Positions 17,898 to 26,122 of a stretch of DNA of 64,000 nt are shown one piece after another. The stretch spans positions 186,001 to 250,000 of the forward strand of contig NZ_CANKYH010000004.1 in the NCBI RefSeq assembly GCF_947487915.1, written 5' to 3'. The position numbers and the translations under genes were made by a program. The notes beneath the pieces were generated by a model that made no database searches, was not told the DNA's origin, and worked only from the letters and a program-made list of their open reading frames with translations. Numbering within the stretch: the first letter of the stretch is position 1; every line of letters starts with the position of its first letter. Origin of the DNA: an uncultured Serinicoccus sp. GTDB taxonomy: Bacteria; Actinomycetota; Actinomycetes; Actinomycetales; Dermatophilaceae.

Positions 17898-18752
17898 ATG
17901 CTGCGCACCCTCGGCTCCGGGACGTCGAGCGTGCGCGCCTACGGTCTGCAGGACGCCCGGCGCGCCCTCGACGTGTGCGCCGAGGACCCGGTGAGCAACG
18001 TCTTCGTCGCGGCGCGCATCCGGGAGAGCGGGCTCGTCGGCACCCGGGGACCCCTCTACGGCTACGAGGCCGGCGGTGAGCACGCCCTGTGCTGGTGCGC
18101 GGCCAACGTGGTCCCGGTCGGTGCCAGCCCGCGGGCCCTGGGGGCGCTGGCGGGGGCGGTGGTCAAGCGCCGCGCGACCGCGAGCTCGGTCTTCGGCCCG
18201 GCCGACCAGGTGCTGGACCTGTGGGGCCGGCTGCGCCGTCACTGGGGCGAGCCGCGCGAGGTGCGCCGCAACCAGCCGGTGATGACGATGCAGGCCCTGC
18301 CGAGCGAGGTCGGCGTGCCGCTGGACCCGCAGGTGCGGCCGGCGCGCCCCGAGGAGGTCGACCTGGTGCTCCCCGCCGCCGCGGCGATGTTCACCGAGGA
18401 GATCGGCTACCCGCCCTACCGCGGCAACGCCACGGCATACCGCCGCGCCGTGGCCGGCCTCGTCGACCAGGGGCACACGCTGGTGCGGGTGGAGGACGCC
18501 GAGGTCGTCTTCAAGGCCGACCTCGGCTCGGTGGCGCTGGGGGTGGCGCAGGTGCAGGGGGTCTGGGTGCACCCGCGCTGGCGCGGTCAGGGCGTGGCGG
18601 CGCCCGCGATGGCCTCGGTGGTGGAGCACACCATCCGGCACATCGCCCCGGTCGTCACCCTCTACGTCAACGACTTCAACACCCCGGCCCTCGCGACCTA
18701 CCGTCGGGTCGGGATGGTGCAGACGGACACCTTCGCCACGGTCCTGCTCTGA
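17898..18752 (+). CDS. DUF4081-GNAT family N-acetyltransferase
   Basis: 284 aa. The N-terminal DUF4081-like half (LDVCAEDPVSNVFVAARI, LYGYEAGGEHALCWCAANVVPV) precedes a GNAT half with VQGVWVHPRWRGQGVAAPAMASV near residue 215 and NDFNTPALATYRRVGM. This is the two-domain acetyltransferase normally found just after ispG in actinobacteria (Rv2867c-like). Here it is about 9 kb from ispG, with the accessory stretch 8987-17743 in between. The acceptor is unknown. Confidence 0.88.
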   Translation: MLRTLGSGTSSVRAYGLQDARRALDVCAEDPVSNVFVAARIRESGLVGTRGPLYGYEAGGEHALCWCAANVVPVGASPRALGALAGAVVKRRATASSVFGPADQVLDLWGRLRRHWGEPREVRRNQPVMTMQALPSEVGVPLDPQVRPARPEEVDLVLPAAAAMFTEEIGYPPYRGNATAYRRAVAGLVDQGHTLVRVEDAEVVFKADLGSVALGVAQVQGVWVHPRWRGQGVAAPAMASVVEHTIRHIAPVVTLYVNDFNTPALATYRRVGMVQTDTFATVLL

Positions 18753-18770
18753 GCGCCCTCGTGGCGGTCC

Positions 18771-20837
18771 TCAGCCGGTGAGGCGCTCGTGCAGGAAGGC
18801 CCACGCCAGGGCGTGCCAGGTCGCCCACTGGGCCGCGGTGCTGGCACCTCCGTGCCCACCCTCGGTGTTCTCCCAGTAGGTCACGTCGCGACCGTGCTCC
18901 TCCAGCAGCGCCGCCATCTTGCGGGCGTGACCAGGGTGCACCCGGTCGTCGCGGGTCGAGGTCGCGAGGTAGACCGGCGGGGTCGGACGATGCGGGTCGA
19001 AGCGCTGGTAGGGCGAGAAGGTCTGGAGCCACTCCCACTGCTCGGGGTCGTCGGGGTCGCCGTACTCCGCCATCCAGGAGGCCCCGGCCAGCAGGTGGGG
19101 GTAGCGCCCCATGTCGAGCAGCGGCACCTGGCAGACGATCGCCCCGAAGTCCTCCGGGTAGCCGGTGAGCATGTTGCCCACGAGCAGCCCGCCGTTGCTG
19201 CGACCGGTCGTCCCCAGCCGGGGCACGGAGGTGACGCCGCGGGCGACGAGGTCGCGGGCCACCGCGACGAAGTCCTCGTAGGCCCGGGGCCGCTGCTCCA
19301 GGAGGGCGCCCTGGTGCCAGCGCGGCCCGAACTCCCCGCCCCCGCGGATTCCGGCCACGACGTGCACGTGGCCGTGCGCCAGCCACGCCCTGCCGACGAT
19401 GGGGTCGTAGGCGGGGGTGAGGGCGTGCTCGAAGCCGCCGTAGCCGTGCAGCACCGTCGGCGTCGAGCCGTCCCCGGGCAGCCCGGCGGGGCCCACCTGC
19501 CAGTAGGGCACCCGGGTGCCGTCCGCCGACGTGGCCCACTGCTGGGTCACCTCCAGGCCGGTGGCGTCGAAACGCTGCGGCGCCTGCCGCAGGGTCTCGA
19601 GCTGAAGATCCTGCCCCTCGCCCGCCTCGAGGTGGGCCAGCGAGAGGGTCATCGGGTCGAGGAAGCCGGTGGTGACGACCCACAGGTCGTCGCTCTCGTG
19701 GTCGTCGACCGCCGACAGGCTCACGGTCCGCAGGCCGACCTCCAGCGCGTCGGTGAGGTCGGTGGTGACCCACCCCTGCGCGGTCCTGCGGTGCGCCTGG
19801 ACGGTATGCCGCACCTCCCGCAGGGTGGTCGTGACGAGCTGGTGGGCGGTCCAGCTGAGGCCGACCAGGGCGGAGCGCTCGTCGGGGGCGACCAGGCAGG
19901 TCCACGGCGCCGTGGCCGGGTCCGCCAGCACGGCCGCCAGCGGGGCGACCACCAGGGCGCCCGGCGCGTACTCCAGCCCGGGCCGCGGACGCCAGGCGTG
20001 GCGCAGCTCGAGGGCGACCTGGTCCCCGTGCACCGAGATCGAGGCCGTCTCGGGCAGGTCCAGCGCCTGCACCCCCTCGGCGGTCAGGACGAGCGCCTCC
20101 TCGCGGTAGAAGGCCGGGACCCGGGTGAGCACGGTCTGGTCGCGCTCCTGGTCGTGGTGCACGAACACCCCGAGGTCCTCCTCGCCCACGGTGTGGACGA
20201 CCTGTGCCTCGGTCACCGGGGTGCCGCGACGCCACAGCCGCACCGTCCGCGGGTAGCCGGAACGGGTCGCGCCGGTCGGGTCGTCGGCGGTGGTGAGGTA
20301 GACGTGGTCACGGTCCCGCCACGTCAGCCGACCCTTGGCCTCGGGCTTGGCGAAGCCCTCGGGCCCGGTGACGAAGCGCCCGGAGGCGAGGTCCAGCTCC
20401 CGGGTGGTGCCGGCGTCCGACCCGCCGCGGGACAGGTGCACCAGGGCCCGGTCGTGCGCCGGGCGCAGCAGGCTCGCCCCCTGCCACACCCACGGCACGT
20501 CCTCGTCCTCCGCCAGGGCGTCGACGTCCACCAGCACCTCCCACCGCGGGTCCTCGGTGCGGTAGGACTCCCAGGTGGTGCGCCGCCACACCCCGCGGGG
20601 GTGCTCCGCGTCGGTCCAGAACCCGTAGAGGTGGTCGCCGGCCTGGCCGACGAGGGGGATGCGGTCACTGGCCTCGAGCGCGTCCCGGATGCCGTCGTGC
20701 AGCCCGGGGAAGGCCGGGCTGCTGCGCAGCGTGTCCTCGCTGGCCGCCGAGCGCTCGCGCACCCAGTCCAGGGCCTCGGGCGACTCGACCTCCTCGAGCC
20801 AGCGGTGCGGGTCGGTGGCGGACGAGGTCTGCGTCAT
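18771..20837 (-). CDS. S9 family prolyl oligopeptidase
   Basis: 688-aa serine peptidase with an N-terminal beta-propeller and a C-terminal alpha/beta-hydrolase. The catalytic Ser is in TTGRSNGGLLVGNML, Asp in STRDDRVHPGHARKM and His in NTEGGHGGAS. HGYGGFEHALTPAYD and GIRGGGEFG form the oxyanion part. It cleaves short proline-containing peptides and has no signal peptide, so it is probably cytoplasmic. The start MTQTSS at 20837 is chosen; ATG 20846 is an alternative. Its 3' end faces the GNAT gene with an 18-bp gap. Confidence 0.92.
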   Translation of the reverse strand: MTQTSSATDPHRWLEEVESPEALDWVRERSAASEDTLRSSPAFPGLHDGIRDALEASDRIPLVGQAGDHLYGFWTDAEHPRGVWRRTTWESYRTEDPRWEVLVDVDALAEDEDVPWVWQGASLLRPAHDRALVHLSRGGSDAGTTRELDLASGRFVTGPEGFAKPEAKGRLTWRDRDHVYLTTADDPTGATRSGYPRTVRLWRRGTPVTEAQVVHTVGEEDLGVFVHHDQERDQTVLTRVPAFYREEALVLTAEGVQALDLPETASISVHGDQVALELRHAWRPRPGLEYAPGALVVAPLAAVLADPATAPWTCLVAPDERSALVGLSWTAHQLVTTTLREVRHTVQAHRRTAQGWVTTDLTDALEVGLRTVSLSAVDDHESDDLWVVTTGFLDPMTLSLAHLEAGEGQDLQLETLRQAPQRFDATGLEVTQQWATSADGTRVPYWQVGPAGLPGDGSTPTVLHGYGGFEHALTPAYDPIVGRAWLAHGHVHVVAGIRGGGEFGPRWHQGALLEQRPRAYEDFVAVARDLVARGVTSVPRLGTTGRSNGGLLVGNMLTGYPEDFGAIVCQVPLLDMGRYPHLLAGASWMAEYGDPDDPEQWEWLQTFSPYQRFDPHRPTPPVYLATSTRDDRVHPGHARKMAALLEEHGRDVTYWENTEGGHGGASTAAQWATWHALAWAFLHERLTG

Positions 20838-20897
20838 GCGCCCCATGTCATCACACGACGGCCGGTGGCGCCGGAGCGGCATACCTCTGAGGAGCCG

Positions 20898-20927
20898 GGC
20901 GGGGCCGGCTGAGGTGCCGGCCCCGCC
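20898..20927. promoter_or_regulatory. perfect 12-bp palindrome in a divergent promoter region
   Basis: GGCGGGGCCGGC and its exact complement flank a 6-nt loop and end directly against the TAGGGT -10 of the gene at 20940. It occupies the place of a -35 element, so it may be an operator for a dimeric regulator. It could equally be a hairpin acting on antisense transcription toward the peptidase gene. Confidence 0.5.
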
Positions 20928-20933
20928 TAGGGT
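20928..20933 (+). promoter_or_regulatory. -10-like TAGGGT for the cysteine-desulfurase-like gene
   Basis: TAGGGT is followed by 6 nt and the ATG at 20940. There is no Shine-Dalgarno, so the mRNA is probably leaderless. Confidence 0.5.
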
Positions 20934-20939
20934 GGCGGT

Positions 20940-22148
20940 ATGCCGTTCGACCACGCCGCCGTCCGTGCCCAGTTCCCGTCACTGCGGTCCGGGACCGCGT
21001 TCTTCGACGGCCCCGGCGGCTCGCAGACGCCCCAGGCCGTGGCGGAGGCGGTGGCCGCCACGCTCACCAGCGCCATCTCCAACCGGGGCGTGGTGACCAG
21101 CAGCGAGCGGCGCGCCGCGGACGTCGTCGAGGGGGCACGCAGGGCGCTGGGCGACCTGCTGGGGGTGGAGCCGGGGGACGTCGTCTTCGGGCGCAGCATG
21201 ACGGCGCTGACCATGGACCTGGCGCGCACCCTCGCCCGCGCCCAGGACTGGGGCCCCGGCGACGAGGTCGTGGTGAGCTCGCTGGACCACGACGCCAACA
21301 TCCGCCCGTGGGTGCTCGCCGCCGAGTCCGTCGGCGCCACGGTCCGGTGGGCCGAGGTGGATCCCTCGACCGGAGAGCTGCCGGTCGAGGCCGTCACCAC
21401 GGTGCTGTCGACGCGTACCCGGCTCGTCGCCGTGACCGGCGCCTCGAACCTGCTGGGGACCCGACCGGACGTGCGGGCCGTCGCCGACGCGGCCCACGAG
21501 GCCGGGGCCCTGGTGCACCTCGACGCCGTGCACCTGGCCGCGCACGCCCGCGTGGACCGGGAGGCGCTGGGCGTCGACCTGCTCTCCTGCTCGCCCTACA
21601 AGTTCTTCGGGCCGCACCTGGGGGTCCTGGCCGCCCGCCCCGGCCTGCTCGAGGAGTGGCGCCCCGACAAGCTCGTGCCCTCCAGCGACGCCGTGCCCGA
21701 GCGGTTCGAGCTCGGCACCCTGCCCTACGAGCTGCTGGCCGGCGCCACCGCAGCCGTCGACGTCGTCGCCGGCTGGGGCGAGGGGGCCTCCCGGGGAGAA
21801 CGCCTCACCAGCGCCTTCGCTGCGGTGGAGGAGCACGAGGACTCCCTGCGCGAGCGCACCGAGGAGGGACTGCGGGGTATCGAGGGACTGACGCTCTGGT
21901 CGCGGGCGGCCCGGCGCACCCCGACGCTGCTGTTCACCCTCGAGGGCGTGGAGCCGTCCGCGGTGCACCGCCACCTGGCCGGGCTCGGAGTCAACGCCCC
22001 CGCCTCGCACTTCTACGCCTGGGAGCTGTCCCACCGGCTGGGCCTCGGGTCGACCGGCGGGGTGCGCGTGGGCATGGCGCCCTACACCAGCACCGACGAC
22101 GTGGACCGGCTGCTGGCGGGCGTGGCCGAGGTGGCCTCGACCCGCTGA
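20940..22148 (+). CDS. cysteine desulfurase-like class V aminotransferase
   Basis: 402-aa PLP enzyme. FFDGPGGSQTP near the N-terminus is typical of the cysteine-desulfurase-like subfamily TIGR01976. The PLP lysine is in SCSPYKFFGPHLG (K about 220). HLDAVHLAAHARVD carries the PLP-stacking region, and VRVGMAPYTSTDDVDRLL closes the fold. No IscU or SUF partner is nearby, so it is likely a stand-alone enzyme of uncertain substrate. The ATG at 20940 lies inside a GGTATGCC octamer and 6 nt after a -10-like TAGGGT. Confidence 0.85.
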   Translation: MPFDHAAVRAQFPSLRSGTAFFDGPGGSQTPQAVAEAVAATLTSAISNRGVVTSSERRAADVVEGARRALGDLLGVEPGDVVFGRSMTALTMDLARTLARAQDWGPGDEVVVSSLDHDANIRPWVLAAESVGATVRWAEVDPSTGELPVEAVTTVLSTRTRLVAVTGASNLLGTRPDVRAVADAAHEAGALVHLDAVHLAAHARVDREALGVDLLSCSPYKFFGPHLGVLAARPGLLEEWRPDKLVPSSDAVPERFELGTLPYELLAGATAAVDVVAGWGEGASRGERLTSAFAAVEEHEDSLRERTEEGLRGIEGLTLWSRAARRTPTLLFTLEGVEPSAVHRHLAGLGVNAPASHFYAWELSHRLGLGSTGGVRVGMAPYTSTDDVDRLLAGVAEVASTR

Positions 22149-22175
22149 CCCGGCGCTGACCGGCGCACCGTCGCC

Positions 22176-22193
22176 GCGGCGGGCGCCCGCCGC
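22176..22193. terminator. GC palindrome after the cysteine-desulfurase-like gene
   Basis: GCGGCGGGCGCCCGCCGC is perfectly self-complementary and lies about 28 bp after the stop, upstream of the proS promoter. It is a possible terminator hairpin (7-bp stem, 4-nt loop). Confidence 0.45.
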
Positions 22194-22226
22194 CAAATCC
22201 CGTCGAGCCCCGCCGACCCCGGCAGG

Positions 22227-22232
22227 TACCCT
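22227..22232 (+). promoter_or_regulatory. -10-like TACCCT for proS
   Basis: TACCCT would give a start near 22239 and a leader of about 50 nt carrying the GAGGAG ribosome binding site of proS. Confidence 0.3.
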
Positions 22233-22289
22233 CGTAGCGCCGGGACACCGGCATACCCCTGCACACCGACCACCGAGGAGTGCCCTGCC

Positions 22290-24089
22290 GTGACGCGCCC
22301 CCTGCGCCTGTCGACCCTCTTCCTGCGGACCCTGCGCGAGGACCCGGCCGACGCCGAGCTGCCGGGGCACAAGCTGCTCGTCCGCGCGGGCTACGTCCGG
22401 CGCGCCGCGCCGGGCGTCTACTCCTGGATGCCGCTCGGGCTGCGGGTGCTGCGCAACGTGGAGCGCGTGGTGCGCGAGGAGATGGCCGCCATCGGCGGCC
22501 AGGAGCTGTCCTTCCCGGCGCTGCTGCCGCGGGAGCCCTACGAGGCGACCGGCCGGTGGACCGAGTACGGCCCGAACCTCTTCCGGCTGCAGGACCGCAA
22601 GGGCGTCGACATGCTGCTCGGGCCCACGCACGAGGAGATGTTCACCCTCGCGGTCAAGGACATGTTCAGCTCCTACAAGGAGCTGCCGCTCACCCTCTAC
22701 CAGATCCAGACGAAGTACCGCGACGAGGCCCGGCCCCGTGCCGGGCTGCTGCGCGGCCGCGAGTTCGTCATGAAGGACTCCTACTCCTTCGACGTCGGCG
22801 ACGCCGGCCTGGAGGCCGCCTACCAGCGACACCGAGAGGCCTACGTCCGGATCTTCGACCGGCTCGGCTTCGACTACGTCGTCGTGCACGCCGACTCCGG
22901 GGCCATGGGCGGCTCGGCCAGCGAGGAGTTCCTCGCCGTGAGCCCGGTGGGGGAGGACACCTTCGTGCGCTGCGAGGAGTCCGGGTATGCCGCGAACGTC
23001 GAGGCGGTCGTGGTGCCCCAGGCGCCGCCCGTCGACGAGGCCACGGTGGCGGCGACCCCGGCGGCCCACGTCGAGGACACCCCCGACAGCCCCACCATCG
23101 CGACGCTCGTGGCCCAGGGCAACGCCCTGCACCCACGGGCCGACGGCCGGCCCTGGACGGCGGCCGACACGCTGAAGAACGTCGTCGTCCTGCTGACCCA
23201 CCCCGACGGCAGCACCGAGCCGCTCGCCATCGGGCTGCCGGGCGACCGCGAGGTCGACGCCAAGCGGCTCGAGGCCCAGGTCGCCCCCGCCACCTGGCGG
23301 CCCTTCGAGGAGGCCGACTTCGCCGCCTACCCGATGCTGGCCAAGGGTTACATCGGTCCCGGCGTGCTGGGGGAGGAGCGCGAGTCCGGCATCCGGTACC
23401 TCCTCGATCCCTCGGTCGCCGAGGGGTCGGCCTGGGTGACGGGTGCGGACGAGCACGGCAAGCACGTCTTCGACCTCGTGGTGGGCCGGGACTTCACCGC
23501 CGACGGGACCATCCAGGCCGGCGAGATCCGCGAGGGCGACCCGAGCCCGGACGGTGCCGGCCCGCTCACGCTCGCGCGCGGCATCGAGATGGGCCACATC
23601 TTCCAGCTCGGCCGCAAGTATGCCGAGGCGCTGGACCTGCGGGTGCTGGACGAGAACGGCAAGCTCGTCACCGTGACCATGGGGTCCTACGGCGTCGGCG
23701 TGTCCCGTGCTGTGGCGGCCGTCGCCGAGGCGACGCACGACGACCTCGGTCTGGTGTGGCCCCGCGAGCTCGCGCCGGCCGACGTCCACGTCGTCGCCAC
23801 GGGCAAGGACCAGGCCGTCTTCGACCACGCCGAGGGTCTGGTGGCCGAGCTCGCCGCGCAGGGCCTCGAGGTGATCTTCGACGACCGGGCCAAGGTGAGC
23901 CCCGGGGTCAAGTTCAAGGACGCCGAGCTGCTCGGCGTCCCGACGATCGTCGTGGTGGGCAAGGGCCTGGCCGACGGGGTCGTGGAGCTGAAGGACCGCC
24001 GGTCCGGCGAGCGCCGTGAGGTGCCGGTCGAGGCCGGCGTCACCGAGGTGCTGGCCGAGGTGCGGGGCACGGCCCCGACCCCGGGCTGA
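22290..24089 (+). CDS. proS: prolyl-tRNA synthetase (bacterial type)
   Basis: 599-aa class II aminoacyl-tRNA synthetase that charges tRNA-Pro. Motif 2 is in [21 protein letters not shown] near residue 140. An insertion (editing) domain fills about 225-400, and motif 3 is in [16 protein letters not shown] near 465. A C-terminal anticodon-binding domain follows. The length identifies the bacterial form with the cis-editing insert. GTG at 22290 is preceded by GAGGAG. Its place before the rimP-nusA block is conserved in actinobacteria. Confidence 0.96.
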   Translation: MTRPLRLSTLFLRTLREDPADAELPGHKLLVRAGYVRRAAPGVYSWMPLGLRVLRNVERVVREEMAAIGGQELSFPALLPREPYEATGRWTEYGPNLFRLQDRKGVDMLLGPTHEEMFTLAVKDMFSSYKELPLTLYQIQTKYRDEARPRAGLLRGREFVMKDSYSFDVGDAGLEAAYQRHREAYVRIFDRLGFDYVVVHADSGAMGGSASEEFLAVSPVGEDTFVRCEESGYAANVEAVVVPQAPPVDEATVAATPAAHVEDTPDSPTIATLVAQGNALHPRADGRPWTAADTLKNVVVLLTHPDGSTEPLAIGLPGDREVDAKRLEAQVAPATWRPFEEADFAAYPMLAKGYIGPGVLGEERESGIRYLLDPSVAEGSAWVTGADEHGKHVFDLVVGRDFTADGTIQAGEIREGDPSPDGAGPLTLARGIEMGHIFQLGRKYAEALDLRVLDENGKLVTVTMGSYGVGVSRAVAAVAEATHDDLGLVWPRELAPADVHVVATGKDQAVFDHAEGLVAELAAQGLEVIFDDRAKVSPGVKFKDAELLGVPTIVVVGKGLADGVVELKDRRSGERREVPVEAGVTEVLAEVRGTAPTPG

Positions 24090-24103
24090 GCGCAGACCCG
24101 TCG

Positions 24104-24904
24104 GTGCTGGCGTCGCTCGACCTGGAGCCACGGGTCCTGATCCTCCTCGCGCTCGCGGGCCTCGCGGCCGGGTTCATCGACGCCGTGGTCGGCGGCGGCG
24201 GGCTGGTCCAGCTCCCCGCCCTGCTCCTCGCGCTGCCAGGCGCGAGCCCGGTGCAGCTGCTGGCCACCAACAAGCTGGGCTCGATCTGCGGCACCACCAC
24301 CAGCTCCCTCACCTACCTGCGCCGCATCCGGCCCGACCTGCGCACCGCGCTCCCCCTGGCGGGTGCCGCCCTCTGCGGCAGCGCGGCCGGTGCGGCGCTC
24401 GCCTTCCACATCCCGAAAGCCGCCTTCAACCCCCTCATCCTGGTCGTCCTGGTGGTGGTGGGCGCCTACACGCTCATGAAGCCGTCGATGGGGCAGATGC
24501 AGGCGCTGCGCTTCGCCCACTCGAGGCGCCGGCACCTGGGGTGGGCCGTGCTCATCGGGCTGGTGGTCGGCGCCTACGACGGGGCGCTGGGGCCCGGAAC
24601 GGGCTCGTTCTTCGTCTTCGCGCTCGTCAGCATCCTGGGGTACGGGTTCCTCGAGGCGAGCGCCAAGGCCAAGATCGCCAACCTCGCCACCAACCTCGCG
24701 GCACTGGCCGTCTTCGTGCCGCAGGGGGCGGTCATCTGGTCGGTCGGGCTGCTCATGGGCGCCTCGAACGTCGTCGGAGGCTATCTCGGTGCCAGGGTGG
24801 CGGTGTCACGGGGCAGCAGGTTCGTGCGGGTCTTCTTCGTGGTGGTCCTCGTGGCCTTCGTCCTGAGGATCGGCTACGACACCTGGGTGCAGCTCGTGGG
24901 CTGA
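24104..24904 (+). CDS. TauE/SafE family sulfite/organosulfonate exporter-like permease
   Basis: 266-aa membrane protein with about eight hydrophobic helices. Family motifs are GLAAGFIDAVVGGGGLVQLP near the N-terminus, LLATNKLGSICGTTTSS, and the second-half repeat GAYDGALGPGTGSF. The family moves sulfite, sulfoacetate or other anions; the substrate is not predictable. It starts with GTG 15 bp after proS, so it may be co-transcribed. Confidence 0.9.
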   Translation: MLASLDLEPRVLILLALAGLAAGFIDAVVGGGGLVQLPALLLALPGASPVQLLATNKLGSICGTTTSSLTYLRRIRPDLRTALPLAGAALCGSAAGAALAFHIPKAAFNPLILVVLVVVGAYTLMKPSMGQMQALRFAHSRRRHLGWAVLIGLVVGAYDGALGPGTGSFFVFALVSILGYGFLEASAKAKIANLATNLAALAVFVPQGAVIWSVGLLMGASNVVGGYLGARVAVSRGSRFVRVFFVVVLVAFVLRIGYDTWVQLVG

Positions 24905-24906
24905 CG

Positions 24907-24933
24907 CCGCCCGGGGCGGTCCTGCCCCCGGCG
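24907..24933. terminator. weak hairpin between convergent tauE-like and LCP genes
   Basis: A CCCGGGGC-like arm can pair with GCCCCCGG across a short loop, with one bulge, in the 37-bp gap between the two stop codons. Confidence 0.3.
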
Positions 24934-24941
24934 CTCCTGCG

Positions 24942-26060
24942 TCATCCTCCGGGGGCGTAGCCCGTTCCCCAGCGCTCGACGTAGGCCTCGATCGAGTCCT
25001 CCCGGACGGCCTGCCCCAGCGCCGCGGTCTGCTCCCGGTCCACGATGTTGACCGACTGGCCCTGGATCATGTCGAAGCCGGTGATGGGCACCATCAGCGA
25101 GATGGTGTCCTCGGGGTCGAGCTCGGTGAGCAGCGGGGCGAGCGCGACGAAGTCCGCGACGTCGAGGTCACCGGTCACCTTGACGTTGTCGCGCAGGTTG
25201 GCCACCAGCTCCGGGAAGTCCTGAGGGTCCTCCTCGAGGCGCTCCTGCAGCCGCTCCATCATCCCGATGAGCACCGCCCGCTGACGCTCGGTGCGGTCCA
25301 GGTCACCCAGGGGCAGGGTCTGGCGCTGCCGGGCGTAGATCAGCCCGTCGGTGTTCTCCAGCCAGATCTCGCCCTCCTCGAAGACGACCTCCCGACCGGT
25401 GGAGCCGACCACCACCGACGAGGCGTGCTGGTTGTCGACCTCGAAACCCTCCAGCCACCGGGTGAGGTTGATGAAACCCTGGAAGTTGGACTGCAGGACG
25501 TAGTCGATCTCCACCCCGCCGAGCAGGTCGGAGACCGTGGCGAGCAGCGTGTCGGTGCCGCCCCGGGCGAACGCCGAGTTGATCTTCCCCTGGCCGAGCC
25601 CCGGGATGTCCACCCACATGTCGCGGGTGAGCGAGATGAGCGCGACGTCCTCGCGGTCGGCCGGCAGGTGGAGCAGCATGATGGTGTCGGAGTGTCCACC
25701 CATCGAGGAGGGGTCCCGCGAGTCGGTCCCGACCAGCAGGATGGTCACGGGCCCACTGCCCAGGGGAGAGCTCTCGGGTGCGGTCGAGGTCCGCTCCGCC
25801 GCCGTCGCCGTGGAGGGCGTCGTCGCGGACCCGGTGCGGGCCGAGGCGTCCCCCGCGGGCGCGCTGCTCGTGGCGGCCCCGGCATCGGCGGAGCCGGTGG
25901 CGGCGGTGTCGTCGGTCGTCGCCGGTGCGCTCGCGGACGAGGTCGCCGCGTCGCGCTCCTCGGTGGTGGGGGCCACCTGTGTGGTGGCCGGGTCGCCGCC
26001 GCTGCAGGACGTCAGCACCAGCGCGGCGGTGAGGGTGGCCAGGGCCCGGGAGATGCGCAC
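24942..26060 (-). CDS. LytR-CpsA-Psr (LCP) family cell-wall ligase-like lipoprotein
   Basis: 372 aa. The N-terminus VRISRALATLTAALVLTSC ends in a lipobox with Cys at about 19. A roughly 85-residue Ser/Thr/Ala linker follows, then the LCP domain: VTILLVGTDSRDPSSMGGHSD, SLTRDMWVDIPGLGQGKINSAF and YARQRQTLPLGDLDRTERQRAVL. These carry the Asp/Arg residues that bind the pyrophosphate lipid carrier. LCP proteins transfer glycopolymers to peptidoglycan. A lipid-anchored form, not one with a membrane helix, is less common. GTG 26060 is the only sensible start. Confidence 0.88.
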   Translation of the reverse strand: MRISRALATLTAALVLTSCSGGDPATTQVAPTTEERDAATSSASAPATTDDTAATGSADAGAATSSAPAGDASARTGSATTPSTATAAERTSTAPESSPLGSGPVTILLVGTDSRDPSSMGGHSDTIMLLHLPADREDVALISLTRDMWVDIPGLGQGKINSAFARGGTDTLLATVSDLLGGVEIDYVLQSNFQGFINLTRWLEGFEVDNQHASSVVVGSTGREVVFEEGEIWLENTDGLIYARQRQTLPLGDLDRTERQRAVLIGMMERLQERLEEDPQDFPELVANLRDNVKVTGDLDVADFVALAPLLTELDPEDTISLMVPITGFDMIQGQSVNIVDREQTAALGQAVREDSIEAYVERWGTGYAPGG

Positions 26061-26078
26061 GCCCCCATGCTCGCAGAC

Positions 26079-26105
26079 GGAGGCCTCCCTGGCCGGAAGG
26101 CCTCC
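26079..26105 (-). terminator. hairpin after the YyaL-like gene
   Basis: GGAGGCC/GGCCTCC form a perfect 7-bp stem around a 13-nt loop, about 18 bp after the stop of the gene at 26123, read on the minus strand. Confidence 0.4.
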
Positions 26106-26122
26106 CGGGCGCGGCAGCGTCG

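Noticed and set aside
20979..24131. 1050-codon minus-strand frame opposite the csd-like gene and proS
   Set aside because: His/Gly/Arg/Val-rich antisense frame with no domain; both plus-strand genes are complete.
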